Source: Thermoplasmata archaeon (GTDB lineage Archaea > Thermoplasmatota > Thermoplasmata > Thermoplasmatales > Thermoplasmataceae). Taken from it: DNA of 64,000 nucleotides. The notes beneath the pieces are model-generated. The model was not told the origin of the DNA, did not search any database, and saw nothing but the letters and a program-made list of their open reading frames with translations. The stretch covers positions 1-64,000 of the forward strand of contig JAJZXS010000048.1 of the NCBI GenBank assembly GCA_021806295.1, read 5' to 3'. Shown here in pieces: positions 10,335 through 20,760 of the stretch (positions within the stretch are counted from its first letter, which is position 1; each line of letters begins with the position of its first letter). A program made the position numbers and the translations under genes.

Positions 10335-10643
10335 CTAATCACCAATATCAATTCCTAATATTCTTTTTGCAAGGTCATATACTGATTCTTCCTCTTTAAT
10401 TCCTGGAAGTGGGATAAAAATTACAAGTGGGTCCATGGAACCAGCATATTCATTTATTTCATCAACCTTTAAATTTTTCTGGAAGGACTGTGATGCTAAT
10501 ATAACGTTGTATTTTTTAGATTTATATAATTCTCTGAGCAATTTGGCACCATCTGCAGGGTCTGTTATGAATGTATCATTGACTCCAACAAGCTTGAACC
10601 CCGTAATTAGTTCCTTTTCCCCTATAATGCAAAGACTGGACAT
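10335..10643 (-). CDS. atpF: A-type ATP synthase subunit F
   Basis: 102 aa; IGEKELITGFKLVGV..., operon position. Confidence 0.9.
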   Translation of the reverse strand: MSSLCIIGEKELITGFKLVGVNDTFITDPADGAKLLRELYKSKKYNVILASQSFQKNLKVDEINEYAGSMDPLVIFIPLPGIKEEESVYDLAKRILGIDIGD

Positions 10644-11705
10644 TTATATCAGCATCCTCTCTATTATATTACTATCAAGATTATATGACTTGCCAATTAT
10701 AATCGATCTTAGATTGTCTCTTTCCCTCTCTGCTGCCAGGATATATGCAAATATATACTGGGATGCGGTATCACTCAGCATAACAGGAACGTACTGTTTA
10801 AACAGTGCATTTCTCATTGAAACCTCAAAGAAACTCAAATTCCTGTTCTCTTTATAATAATCAATTGATTCACTTATATTAAAATGTTTGAATACAGAAA
10901 GTAGTTCAACAACATCACCAGACCTGAAAATATCAGCAAGTGCCTGCTTGGAATAATTGCCATTCTCTATAATACTTTTCTCTATTTTTTCATAATCTAC
11001 CTTCAATTCAAGTGCCTTGGCAAGCGTCATTATATTTTTTAAGTCGATTACGCTTTTAATATACTTAATAATCTGACCCTCATCGCCATTGTAAAATAAT
11101 GCCTTTTCAATTAAATCGTTATAGTATTTAAAATCCATGGAAGAAAGCAGCATTGATGTATCTCCTGTCTTTTTGTATTCTTCAAGATCCTTTAAAAGAT
11201 AGTTATAACCAAAATTCAACAGGTAATTAACCACTGAATCTACATCATTTTTCTCCAGCAATACTCTGAAGTCGTCACTATTAAGGTTGCCTGCAAATAT
11301 TCCAAGTGGAATATCCCGAAAGCTCATTATGAAGCCGTCACCTGATTTTATCTCATGATGTATTACCTTTGAGGTTATGATGGCCTTTATGGTTTCTATG
11401 TCCCATTTGGATACATACGTTTTCATAAAAGATTTCATAGGTGGTGGAATAGCAAACAATGCAAGCTTGGAATTTTTTACCACATGCCTGTTTATAGCAG
11501 TTAAAATTATCTGGACATCGTCATTACTTGAGGACGTGGCCTTATCAATATCCTCTCGGTACGTTTTTTCATATAGTTTTAATCTTATATCCTTTATATC
11601 AAGTTCCAGAAGTGATTTTATAAAATCATCGCTGAGGTAGTCACCAAAATGTACTTTTAGTCTCCCATAGCTTCCTGAATATGTAGTGTTTATAAGAATC
11701 ACCAC
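10644..11705 (-). CDS. atpC: A-type ATP synthase subunit C
   Basis: 353-aa helical protein between E and F; V-ATPase subunit d/C-like. Confidence 0.88.
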   Translation of the reverse strand: MVILINTTYSGSYGRLKVHFGDYLSDDFIKSLLELDIKDIRLKLYEKTYREDIDKATSSSNDDVQIILTAINRHVVKNSKLALFAIPPPMKSFMKTYVSKWDIETIKAIITSKVIHHEIKSGDGFIMSFRDIPLGIFAGNLNSDDFRVLLEKNDVDSVVNYLLNFGYNYLLKDLEEYKKTGDTSMLLSSMDFKYYNDLIEKALFYNGDEGQIIKYIKSVIDLKNIMTLAKALELKVDYEKIEKSIIENGNYSKQALADIFRSGDVVELLSVFKHFNISESIDYYKENRNLSFFEVSMRNALFKQYVPVMLSDTASQYIFAYILAAERERDNLRSIIIGKSYNLDSNIIERMLI

Positions 11706-12274
11706 TATTTTATATTTTCATAAAGGTATGTCTCTATATCATACGAAACGGAATCAAATATGCTGATTAACCTCATGTCTGCTTCTTTTTTCCCATCCTC
11801 GCTTTTTGATAATATTCCGGATTTAATAGTTTTATCCACTTCAAATTTTACCGAGTCTGAAAACTTAAGGCTTTCCAGTTTATCTTTATCGTTTTCTGAA
11901 CAGTAAACAGTAAATTTTTTCCCAAGTTCCTTTTCAGATTCGATTAACATGGCTTTCAGAAGTTCTGGATAGTTGGAGGACTTATTCAGAGATAGAACAT
12001 AGGATTTTAATCGTTGCATTGTGTTATTCAGGATCTCTTTCTTTCTGTCATCAATAATTTTCTTTGACTGGAGTTTTATTGAATCCTCAGACTGTCTTAT
12101 AATGTTTTTTATGTCGTTCTCTGATTTTACGGTATAATCCTGTTTTATTCTTGAGAGCTTCTCATTGCAGGCCATGGTAACATTTGCCATTTTTTCTGTA
12201 TACTCATCCCTAATCTGTTTCAATTCCATTTCCGTAGTGCTTTCTATTTCATTTAAAATATTTTCAAGAGACAT
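11705..12274 (-). CDS. atpE: A-type ATP synthase subunit E
   Basis: 189 aa; coiled-coil N-terminus, GILSKSEDGKKEADMRLIS-type C-terminus, operon position. Confidence 0.88.
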   Translation of the reverse strand: MSLENILNEIESTTEMELKQIRDEYTEKMANVTMACNEKLSRIKQDYTVKSENDIKNIIRQSEDSIKLQSKKIIDDRKKEILNNTMQRLKSYVLSLNKSSNYPELLKAMLIESEKELGKKFTVYCSENDKDKLESLKFSDSVKFEVDKTIKSGILSKSEDGKKEADMRLISIFDSVSYDIETYLYENIK

Positions 12275-12286
12275 AAAAATCCATTT

Positions 12287-12514
12287 TCATATTACATGAA
12301 GCAGTAATATAATTCCCAGAACAAAACCTATAATCCATAGCGTTTCCGGTATAACGAAGAAGAACAGAACCTGTCCAAATTTTTCAGGTTTTTCAGCTAT
12401 TATACCCATACCAGCTGCCCCAATACCCTGCTGTGCCATACCCGTCCCTATCAATCCACCAGCGATGGCAATAGAAGCGGCTAAAGCCAAAATAGCATCT
12501 GCGTCAGTTATCAT
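12287..12514 (-). CDS. atpK: A-type ATP synthase subunit K (proteolipid)
   Basis: 75-aa two-TM hairpin with Gly-rich helix 1 and VIPETLWI carboxylate. Confidence 0.95.
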   Translation of the reverse strand: MITDADAILALAASIAIAGGLIGTGMAQQGIGAAGMGIIAEKPEKFGQVLFFFVIPETLWIIGFVLGIILLLHVI

Positions 12515-12618
12515 AAATATCCTTATTTCCTGATTGAAATAACTTATATAAAATTATTTATTGCTAAAATGTTTATAAAAATTTAATGTTGTTGCAAAAA
12601 TTATAAAGTTAGGTAAAT

Positions 12619-14097
12619 TCAATCACGCTTCCTTGCAAAGTAAAGGGCGAGGAGCGATGGTATCAGTACCCATGCAAGTCCTATTATGACCACAGAGTAA
12701 ATATTTATTCCAACACTGGAGGCACTCAAACCACTGTATACACCCAGGTGATAATCTGCTATGATATCAGGATAGTAGGAGGGTGAAATTGAATCCAGTA
12801 TCAGAAGATTTTTCAAAAGATGTGTGATTGATTGTATATGTAATAAGAACAATAATGCCTCTGATAATGTTGTCCACATAAAACCGAGAATGAATAGTAA
12901 ACCAATCCCGGTCCCCAGTATCTGACCCTGTGTTCTCTCAAATTGTGTTATTAAATACATTAATCCTGCAAAACCGATGGCTTCAACAAGGTATCCAATT
13001 AGCATTGTTGCAAAGGTACCTGAGGATATATACACACCTGTATAGTGCTTCAGTATAACATCGGCAAGTCCGAAGGATATTAGAAGCCCCACAAGGAAAC
13101 TTACAGAATTTCCTGTAAATCTTGATATCATCAATTTTCCCTTTGTAATGGGCCTGGCTATTATAGATTCAAGCACGCCAGAAGTCTTATCCTTACTATA
13201 ATAAAAGTAGGCTGAGAATATGCTCATAATTGGAATTAACAGTATGCCAAAGTATATGGCCAGATCATTCTGCAATGCAACTCCTGGTTTAATATAGGTG
13301 TATATGTAAGACACGGTCGGTACAACCTGTTCTGTTTTATTGTTTATAAAGAAATTTACATTCTTGTCCAGATCTTTTGTGGTCAAAGACGGTGTAATGA
13401 TAAGCACTCCTGGATGTGTCATTTCAGTGACATTCCCGCTACCAGCATTATTAGCATTAACTCCCGCAGATGCTGTTGATATATTATAGGAAATGGATAG
13501 GGGTTGGTTGTTTATAGAGGAATTAATATAGGGTACGTAAACCATTGTGCTTATCTGTGAAGGGTTTGCTTTATCCTTTAAAATTACAGCGTATATGGGT
13601 TCAAAGGAATAATTAAAATATGTACTGTAACATGGGTCTATTGTAGAATAACTTTCGGACCGACCCATTTTACCATTATAATAAACTATTTCATTATTAT
13701 GATACGCTGCCGGATTCCCATTTGTATATTGACCAGTGTAAATATAATAAAAATTGGAGGCATTTGAATGTACCGTAAAATTCAGGTATCCTTGACTATT
13801 TGAGCTTCCTGTGTAATTTTCTATTGTATTTATGGAAGCATTTCCAATAGATGATGTAATGCTTAAACCACTGACAGGCTGGCCATATCCGTTTATAACA
13901 TAATCACTTACATGTATGACCCCGCCTGTATCATTTACATATGGCAAAACCAGATCGGTCTGTGCAGGTGCAGCAGTGTCAGAGGAAATACCTGCACCAT
14001 AGGCAGTTGCAACAGTAATAAGAACCAGAAGAACAATTAGTATAATGGTAAATTTGCCACTCAACGTTCTTTTAATATCATAAAGGAACCCATTCAT
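12619..14097 (-). CDS. ABC-2 type transporter permease
   Basis: N-terminal TM, ~230-aa ectodomain with sequons, DKTSGVLESIIARPITKGKLMISRF and C-terminal TMs. Confidence 0.85.
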   Translation of the reverse strand: MNGFLYDIKRTLSGKFTIILIVLLVLITVATAYGAGISSDTAAPAQTDLVLPYVNDTGGVIHVSDYVINGYGQPVSGLSITSSIGNASINTIENYTGSSNSQGYLNFTVHSNASNFYYIYTGQYTNGNPAAYHNNEIVYYNGKMGRSESYSTIDPCYSTYFNYSFEPIYAVILKDKANPSQISTMVYVPYINSSINNQPLSISYNISTASAGVNANNAGSGNVTEMTHPGVLIITPSLTTKDLDKNVNFFINNKTEQVVPTVSYIYTYIKPGVALQNDLAIYFGILLIPIMSIFSAYFYYSKDKTSGVLESIIARPITKGKLMISRFTGNSVSFLVGLLISFGLADVILKHYTGVYISSGTFATMLIGYLVEAIGFAGLMYLITQFERTQGQILGTGIGLLFILGFMWTTLSEALLFLLHIQSITHLLKNLLILDSISPSYYPDIIADYHLGVYSGLSASSVGINIYSVVIIGLAWVLIPSLLALYFARKRD

Positions 14098-14098
14098 T

Positions 14099-15010
14099 TT
14101 ATTTCACCATGTTGAGGAAATACTCTTCCAGAGTTTCGTTTTGCACGCCTATATAATCTACCTTGTAGTTTGCCTTTACAAGTTCATTATTGATATCTGA
14201 AGGGTCCACATTAGAGGAATTTTTTATCATGTAATAATAGCCATCATATTCAAGTTGTCCAAAATTTAACAAGACCTTATCTAACTTATCATCAGGATTT
14301 TTAATATGGATTTTAATTCCGGTCGTGCCCAGGTGATTCAAATCGTCTCTTGTAAGGATTTTAATTATAGTTCCATTTTTCATTATGGCTATCCTGTCGG
14401 CAACATTCTGCAATTCAGATAATATATGGGAAGAAAGCAGAATAGATTTTCCCTGTTTTTTAAGTTCTATTATAAAATCACGTACTTCCCTGACTCCCTG
14501 GGGATCGAGCCCGTTAAGGGTTTCATCGAAAAGAAAATTATCTGGATTGCCCATCATTGCTGCAACCAGTGAGAATCTCTTTTTCATCCCCTGTGAATAG
14601 AACTTTAGCTTTTTATCCTTATATGCGTATATATCGAATTTTTTCATAAGCTCAACAATATCCTTTTCAGCATCTGCAGAGTTTATCCCATAAAATCCGG
14701 CATAGTATTTTAGAAGGGGTATGGGCCTGGAATCTGGCTCAAAGTTCGGTAGCTCAGGCACCCATCCAATATGTTTTGAAGCCTCTGTCTTATTTTCAAC
14801 CATGTCAAAATTATCCACCAAAATTTTTCCTGAGGTTGGAAATATAATACCTGCAGTTGCCCTTATAGTTGTTGTTTTTCCTGCTCCATTCAATCCTGCA
14901 AGTCCCAGTATTTCACCATTGCTGATATCCATGTTTAGATCATTGACAGCCTTAAAATTTTTGAATGATTTTGTAAGATTGGAAATTGCGATCATTAAAA
15001 TGGATAACAA
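14099..15010 (-). CDS. ABC transporter ATP-binding protein
   Basis: Walker A GLNGAGKTTT, signature YSQGMKKR, Walker B FLFDETLNGLDP. Confidence 0.95.
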   Translation of the reverse strand: MLSILMIAISNLTKSFKNFKAVNDLNMDISNGEILGLAGLNGAGKTTTIRATAGIIFPTSGKILVDNFDMVENKTEASKHIGWVPELPNFEPDSRPIPLLKYYAGFYGINSADAEKDIVELMKKFDIYAYKDKKLKFYSQGMKKRFSLVAAMMGNPDNFLFDETLNGLDPQGVREVRDFIIELKKQGKSILLSSHILSELQNVADRIAIMKNGTIIKILTRDDLNHLGTTGIKIHIKNPDDKLDKVLLNFGQLEYDGYYYMIKNSSNVDPSDINNELVKANYKVDYIGVQNETLEEYFLNMVK

Positions 15011-15045
15011 TAGCTATATATTAAACTTTCCATAAAAATAAAAGG

Positions 15046-15546
15046 TCATTCTTTTAGTATAATTTCAACCCTGCCGCTATTTATCTTGCTCTTGCCAGAA
15101 TTGTCATCTATAATTATTGTAATCTTCTCCTCGGCACCGCTGAGAATTCCATCAATTCTCTGTTTCAAATAATTTACGTCCTCTCCATCACCCATTATGG
15201 CAAGCTTCTCCTTTATGCTGGTTAAAATTCCCTCAACTGTTGTAATATAACCTTTAGATGCTATTCCTGGAGATATCTCGGCATCAAGTTCTGGTATCTG
15301 TACACTGGCATCAGGAGATCTGTAAACTATGGTTTTCAGGTCGTTTTTATTTTTTATTTTGAATTTGATAATTTTCGGTGACTCCCTATCATGGCGTTCA
15401 ATTGTAACATTCCTGTAACTGCAATTCCTGCATAGGTAAGTGTGTATAGTTATTTTTCCCTCGTATGGTATGTCATTATCTGCCTCCAGGTAAAACAAAA
15501 ATTCATTGCAGTTGGGGCATCTTGCCTCTGTTTTTATTTCTTCCAT
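15046..15546 (-). CDS. ZPR1-type zinc finger domain protein
   Basis: CPNCNEFLFYLEADNDIPYEGKITIHTYLCRNCSYRN and ...EGILTSIKEKL. Confidence 0.88.
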   Translation of the reverse strand: MEEIKTEARCPNCNEFLFYLEADNDIPYEGKITIHTYLCRNCSYRNVTIERHDRESPKIIKFKIKNKNDLKTIVYRSPDASVQIPELDAEISPGIASKGYITTVEGILTSIKEKLAIMGDGEDVNYLKQRIDGILSGAEEKITIIIDDNSGKSKINSGRVEIILKE

Positions 15547-16596
15547 TTAATCACCCTGATCAAGCCAAGAATATAATGGATCAAATACTATATATTTTTT
15601 GTTTTTTAAATCCGAAATATTTGCAGCAGCAGAAAGGAACATTGAAATTTTTATATCTTTTATTATATTATTCACCTCTAATTTTAACTCCTCATACGAT
15701 GTATCTGCTGCCTTCAGAAAATTCCTTGCCATGGCACCCATATCTGCACCCATAATTATTGATTTTACAATATCCTCACCATTTCTTATTCCTCCACTTC
15801 CTATTATGGGTATGCCCACGGAACAGAATTTAATAGAGGCAGGTGAAGGTATTCCCCAGTTCCAGAAGGTTTCCCCCGTGTGCATTTTTTCCCTGTTCTG
15901 TATTTTTTCTGCCCTGTAATATTCAATTGCAGCAAAAGAAGTGCCACCGAGGCCTCCAACATCTATTGCCTTTACACCAGCATCCCTTAGCTCCAGGGCA
16001 TCCTCCCTGGAAAATCCACTGCCTGTTTCCTTGGCAATTACTGGATATGATTTTGCAATTTCTTTTAATCTTGAGAGCACTCCCCTTGCATTTCTATCTC
16101 CTTCGGGCTGTACCATCTCCTGAAGAAAGTTAAAATGTACGATTAGATACTTTGCATCTATTAAATTGAATATATATTCAATATCCCTATCGGAAATAGG
16201 TGGTTTATCCTGGCCTATGAGCTGGGGTGCACCAATATTTGCAAACTTTGCGGGAACCTTAAAATCGTTTATTACTGAAAACGTGCCGGCAATATCTTTA
16301 TTCTCAATTGCGGCCCTCATGCTGCCTACACCCATTCCTATATGAAACTCCTCAGCAGCCTTTGCAAGGTTGGCATTTATTTTCCTTGCCTTTTCGGTTC
16401 CGCCCGTCATGGAGGAGATCAGGAATGGATAATTAAAATGGGTTCCCAGAAAATCTATCCCTGTGCCTATAGAATCATAATCTACTTCAGGCAATGCTCT
16501 GTGAATTAATCTTATATCATCCCAGAAATTATGTTCAGATGTAACGTTCATATTCTCGGCAATATTGATATGTTCTTCCTTTCTATTTTCTATCAT
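15547..16596 (-). CDS. fni: type 2 isopentenyl-diphosphate delta-isomerase
   Basis: FLISSMTGGTEKARKINANLAKAA, GVGSMRAAIE, VIAKETGSGFSREDA, IDVGGLGGTSFAAIE. Confidence 0.96.
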   Translation of the reverse strand: MIENRKEEHINIAENMNVTSEHNFWDDIRLIHRALPEVDYDSIGTGIDFLGTHFNYPFLISSMTGGTEKARKINANLAKAAEEFHIGMGVGSMRAAIENKDIAGTFSVINDFKVPAKFANIGAPQLIGQDKPPISDRDIEYIFNLIDAKYLIVHFNFLQEMVQPEGDRNARGVLSRLKEIAKSYPVIAKETGSGFSREDALELRDAGVKAIDVGGLGGTSFAAIEYYRAEKIQNREKMHTGETFWNWGIPSPASIKFCSVGIPIIGSGGIRNGEDIVKSIIMGADMGAMARNFLKAADTSYEELKLEVNNIIKDIKISMFLSAAANISDLKNKKYIVFDPLYSWLDQGD

Positions 16597-17325
16597 TTAA
16601 ACCACCGTTCCGGTAAAATTATTCTTCCCTATATTATATATTCGTTCCGGATATAGCCCATTTATGAGATACACCGGTATACCGAGGTCAGAAATATTTT
16701 TCATCTTTCTGTACTTATTCATTATGCCCCCTGTCACATCGGGTATCATCTCATCATGCTGAAATTCCCCTGTAATATGTTTCAAAAGCCTGGCATCTGG
16801 ATTAGTCTTTGGGTTTTTATCATAAATGCCATCCACATCAGAAAAGAACACAACGGCAGATGGATGGAATCTTCTTGCAACATCATATACTATGTTATCA
16901 CCGGAATATATACCTATTTTATTTCCGTGAATATATGTATCTCCATAGGAGACCGGTGTTATTCCCAGTTGAAGATACCTTCTAAATACCGTATAGTTTT
17001 TTTTATTATCGTAAACAAGGGAGGATACTGGAAGAGCTATGCTGTAAATACCATTGCTGTATAATATTTGAGAAATTTTGAGATTGAGGTCTGCCATATC
17101 ATTATGGACAATGCTCATGCCTATTATAGTTTCTTTACTTGCATAACCGGGTAACCCATACTCTTTCGCTTTTATATGCCCGAAAGATCCCCCTCCATGC
17201 ACAATAATCATCTCATCATTTATTCCCTTAAGCGTTTTAACTATTTTTTCAACAACAGCCCCATTAAAGGATTTGTATTCAGATTTTTGTGTAATAACAC
17301 TTCCACCGAGCTTGATTACTATCAT
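16597..17325 (-). CDS. isopentenyl phosphate kinase
   Basis: MIVIKLGGSVIT, IVHGGGSFGHIKAKEYG, DVDGIYDKNPK, VTGGIMNKYRK. Confidence 0.93.
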   Translation of the reverse strand: MIVIKLGGSVITQKSEYKSFNGAVVEKIVKTLKGINDEMIIVHGGGSFGHIKAKEYGLPGYASKETIIGMSIVHNDMADLNLKISQILYSNGIYSIALPVSSLVYDNKKNYTVFRRYLQLGITPVSYGDTYIHGNKIGIYSGDNIVYDVARRFHPSAVVFFSDVDGIYDKNPKTNPDARLLKHITGEFQHDEMIPDVTGGIMNKYRKMKNISDLGIPVYLINGLYPERIYNIGKNNFTGTVV

Positions 17326-17407
17326 TTTATAAATAATATTTATAAAGTTATTAAATTTGACCCAATCAATTTTCTGTTAAATTATATTTTCCAGTAAAAA
17401 TAAAAGT

Positions 17408-17971
17408 TTAATGGTGGGCTTTTTTAATATCCCTTGCCAGGTTTACCAGATTTTCCAGAAGCTGGGCGGCAAATTTAGCAGTCATATCATCTGTCAGTTT
17501 TCCATTTTTATCGAATTTTTGTGGGGCAAATGTAAGAAATACTTCTGGCGTATTTACTGGAACCATATTTAGAAACACAAAGACCTGCCTGAGATGATAC
17601 TGTGCCCTGGAGCCCCCAAGCATACCGATTGATGAGCTCATTACGGCCACTGGTTTTCCATCGAAGGGGTTATCTCCATAGGGTCTCGATGCAACATCAA
17701 GGACATTTTTAAGGTATCCCGGAATAGAATAATTGTATTCAGGTGTTACTATAAGTACACCATCTGACTCCCTTATCTGTTTCTTGAAGTTTTTAACGTT
17801 TTCCGGGTAATTATTCTCCTCATCCTGGTTCATAAGGGGAAAATTTTTAATATCCAGTATTTTCAATTCAGAATTTTCAGGCATTAAATTCACAGAGTTT
17901 TCCAGTAAATACCTGCTGTATGATTCTTTTCTCAAGCTTCCTCCAAATCCTGCTATTTTTATCATTTCCAT
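17408..17971 (-). CDS. NADPH-dependent FMN reductase family protein
   Basis: GGSLRKESYSRYLLEN, LIVTPEYNYSIPGYLKNVLD, GGSRAQYHLRQ. Confidence 0.92.
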   Translation of the reverse strand: MEMIKIAGFGGSLRKESYSRYLLENSVNLMPENSELKILDIKNFPLMNQDEENNYPENVKNFKKQIRESDGVLIVTPEYNYSIPGYLKNVLDVASRPYGDNPFDGKPVAVMSSSIGMLGGSRAQYHLRQVFVFLNMVPVNTPEVFLTFAPQKFDKNGKLTDDMTAKFAAQLLENLVNLARDIKKAHH

Positions 17972-18055
17972 GCAGTCAAATATCTTTATATATTAAATAT
18001 TTTAGCGATACTTTTTGAAAGTAACACATAAATAGAAATTAAAGATATGTAGCCA

Positions 18056-19477
18056 ATGTTCATTGTCAGGTATTCCGAAATAGGGTTGAAGGGAAATAAG
18101 ACCCGTAGAATGATGGAAAAAACACTTATGGAAAACATAATTTCATCACTTCCACAAAATTTTGATTTAAAATATAAAAAAAGCGATGGGCGAATATACC
18201 TTTATTCGGAAGAAAGTATATTTTTCCAGCTTTTGCCCCACGTTTTCGGTATCCGGTCCTTTTCCCCTGCCAGGGAATATACATTTAACAGTATAGAGGA
18301 TATAGTTTCAAAATGTGTGGAACACTATTCAAAATACGTTTCAGGTAAAAGTTTTGCAGTCCGTGCCACCAGAAAGGGAACACATAATTTCACATCAAAG
18401 CAACTGGAAATAGCAGTGGGGGATGCCCTTTACAATAGATCCTCAGGTGTAAATCTGGAAAATCCCGAGGCTCCGTTATTCATAGAGGTCAGGGACAAAA
18501 ATTTCTATACATTTACGGAAAAAATAGATGGCCCCGGAGGTCTGCCATTGAGGTCTGAGGGCAGGGCAATATCACTTTTTTCAGGCGGAATAGATTCTCC
18601 TGTGGCAACTTACATGGTGATGAAAAGGGGCATGGCTGCTGATATACTTTTCTGCTCTCTGGCACATCCATCGGATACGATTTACATGCTGAAATCAGCC
18701 AGAAATCTCCTGTCAAAATATTCAAAGGGTTACAATGGGAATATATTCATAATGGACGGTTCATCTCTGATTACGGAAATTGTTCAGCACCCTTCACAGA
18801 AATATGCCAATTTAATTTTCAAGGAATTACTGTACAGATATGCTGAGGCACTTTCCAGAAAATTTGACTATGACGCAATTGTTACTGGAGAATCAATAGG
18901 CCAGGTCTCGTCACAGATACCAAAAAACCTGAAATCTCTTTCCATGGATATAAGAATGCCAATATTCAGGCCACTGATAGGTTTTGACAAGGAGGAGACA
19001 ATTTCATACTCCCGGTCCAGGGGGCTATACATGGAAGAGTCCATAGGTGAATTCTGCTCCCTGTTTTCAAAAAATCCCGGCATCAATACAGATTATTCAG
19101 ATTTAAAGCATGAACTTGAAAAATTTCCGGTTGAAAACAATTTACATGAAATAATAGCAATCAAAATGGATCAGATAGATTCCTATGTTAGCTCAATTCG
19201 GGGAAGCAGGACGGACAGGATACCGGAAAACAGCATTATAATAGATTTGAGGCTTCCGTCAGAATATGAAAAATGGCATATTCCCGGTTCTATTAACATG
19301 GATTTAAAAAGTCTGAACGCTATAACTGAAACCGGAGATAAAAGCAAAAATTACTTCTTTTACTGCAAGAAGGGGCTTAACAGTGCGTATGCATCATCAA
19401 TTATGATTTCGAAAGGATTCAGTTCTTTTTACTCCACAGAAAAGGATTTAAAAAAGGCATATGCCCTGAATAATTGA
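18056..19477 (+). CDS. thiI: tRNA 4-thiouridine synthase with THUMP, PP-loop and rhodanese domains
   Basis: SLFSGGIDSPVATYMVMKRG, EFCSLFSKNPG, C-terminal DLRLPSEYEKWHIPGSINM and FYCKKGLNSAYA. Confidence 0.95.
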   Translation: MFIVRYSEIGLKGNKTRRMMEKTLMENIISSLPQNFDLKYKKSDGRIYLYSEESIFFQLLPHVFGIRSFSPAREYTFNSIEDIVSKCVEHYSKYVSGKSFAVRATRKGTHNFTSKQLEIAVGDALYNRSSGVNLENPEAPLFIEVRDKNFYTFTEKIDGPGGLPLRSEGRAISLFSGGIDSPVATYMVMKRGMAADILFCSLAHPSDTIYMLKSARNLLSKYSKGYNGNIFIMDGSSLITEIVQHPSQKYANLIFKELLYRYAEALSRKFDYDAIVTGESIGQVSSQIPKNLKSLSMDIRMPIFRPLIGFDKEETISYSRSRGLYMEESIGEFCSLFSKNPGINTDYSDLKHELEKFPVENNLHEIIAIKMDQIDSYVSSIRGSRTDRIPENSIIIDLRLPSEYEKWHIPGSINMDLKSLNAITETGDKSKNYFFYCKKGLNSAYASSIMISKGFSSFYSTEKDLKKAYALNN

Positions 19478-19480
19478 ATT

Positions 19481-20110
19481 TTATTTCAGTATTTTCCCTG
19501 TTGCAATCTGCCATAGATACAGGTCCAGTATCCCCGGTTCAAGTCCGTAAACAGACGCTATTGAGTTGAAAACTCTCTCTTTTTCCAGGTAATCTTTTCT
19601 TGTGGCAAGCTTAATATTATCGGTATAACCATAATCCTTCATTAATTTTAGTATGTGCTTGTCCAGTATTGCAAAATCAAATATGCCTATATTCCTTAGA
19701 AAGTGTGAAGCTTCTTTATACCCTACACCTTTTATATTATTTACCAGATATTCCCTCAGCGAAAAGTGATCCATCCCTGCAATGAGTTTTTTAATGTTTT
19801 TCCTTACCGGCCTGGCATCCACAATATATGATGCCCTCTTATTGTAAAATCTATATTTTGCAGCCTTTAACTCATCTCTCAATTTTTCCTCCGGGTAGTC
19901 TATGAAACCGTTCATTATGGTTCTCTGGGTTCTTATTCCCATTTCAGCTGAGGTGTTTGCGGTGAGTATGCAGAAGCATAGCTCCATGAACAATGAATCA
20001 TTTCTGGATTTTCCCATGTTGATAAAATCTATGACCCTCTCATTGATCTTTTTACCAAAAACAATTTTTGATTCCATTATTTTAATGGACAGTTCATCTT
20101 CTTTAATCAT
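19481..20110 (-). CDS. N-glycosylase/DNA lyase (Ogg2 family)
   Basis: CFCILTANTSAEMGIRTQ, HhH NIKGVGYKEASHFLRNIG, FAILDKHILKLM. Confidence 0.88.
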   Translation of the reverse strand: MIKEDELSIKIMESKIVFGKKINERVIDFINMGKSRNDSLFMELCFCILTANTSAEMGIRTQRTIMNGFIDYPEEKLRDELKAAKYRFYNKRASYIVDARPVRKNIKKLIAGMDHFSLREYLVNNIKGVGYKEASHFLRNIGIFDFAILDKHILKLMKDYGYTDNIKLATRKDYLEKERVFNSIASVYGLEPGILDLYLWQIATGKILK

Positions 20111-20127
20111 AAAAATGAAAAATATTT

Positions 20128-20760
20128 TTAATCCTTTTTGAAGGCTTCGTATGTTCTTTTGGCTCTCTCAAGTCTCTTTTCCACGACCTTCCAGTCAACA
20201 TTCTTCATGAATGCATCCAGGTATGGAGCCCTCTTGGCACCGTAGTCTGTGTAGTAAGCATGTTCGTACACATCCAGAGGAAGTATCATAAGCGCATTCC
20301 ATATTGCTGATGCATTGTGTATATCCGCACCAAGCACTCTCAGTTTTCCTGTGTTAAGATCAAACACAAGATGTGCCCATCCCCTGAATGCTGTTCCGAC
20401 TGCCTTGAAAAGGGCAACAAAGTTTTCATAGCTTCCAAAGTCTTTCTCTATAGCTGATTTAACTGATTCCGGCATTGCTACATGGTCCTTGTTTAATGAC
20501 TCGAAATAGTATTCATGAAGCATTGATCCGTCATAATTGAATGTCTCTTCCAGCTTCATTTCCCTGAGGTCACTGTAATTCTGGTTGGCTTTGGTCAGAT
20601 CAACGCTGGGCAATTTTGACCATATTTCGTTGAGTTTTGCCACATATCCCTTATAATGGAAATCAAAGTGGTAGTCTATCTGCTTGTCTGATATGCCGTC
20701 CAATCCTCTAGGTCTTGCATTTTCCTTTACTTCCCATGTTTCTGTAGCCATATTTATCAT
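20128..20760 (-). CDS. sod: Fe/Mn superoxide dismutase
   Basis: HFDFHYKGYVAKLNE, LGADIHNASAIWNALMILPLDVYEHAYYTDYGAKRAPYLDAF. Confidence 0.95.
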   Translation of the reverse strand: MINMATETWEVKENARPRGLDGISDKQIDYHFDFHYKGYVAKLNEIWSKLPSVDLTKANQNYSDLREMKLEETFNYDGSMLHEYYFESLNKDHVAMPESVKSAIEKDFGSYENFVALFKAVGTAFRGWAHLVFDLNTGKLRVLGADIHNASAIWNALMILPLDVYEHAYYTDYGAKRAPYLDAFMKNVDWKVVEKRLERAKRTYEAFKKD

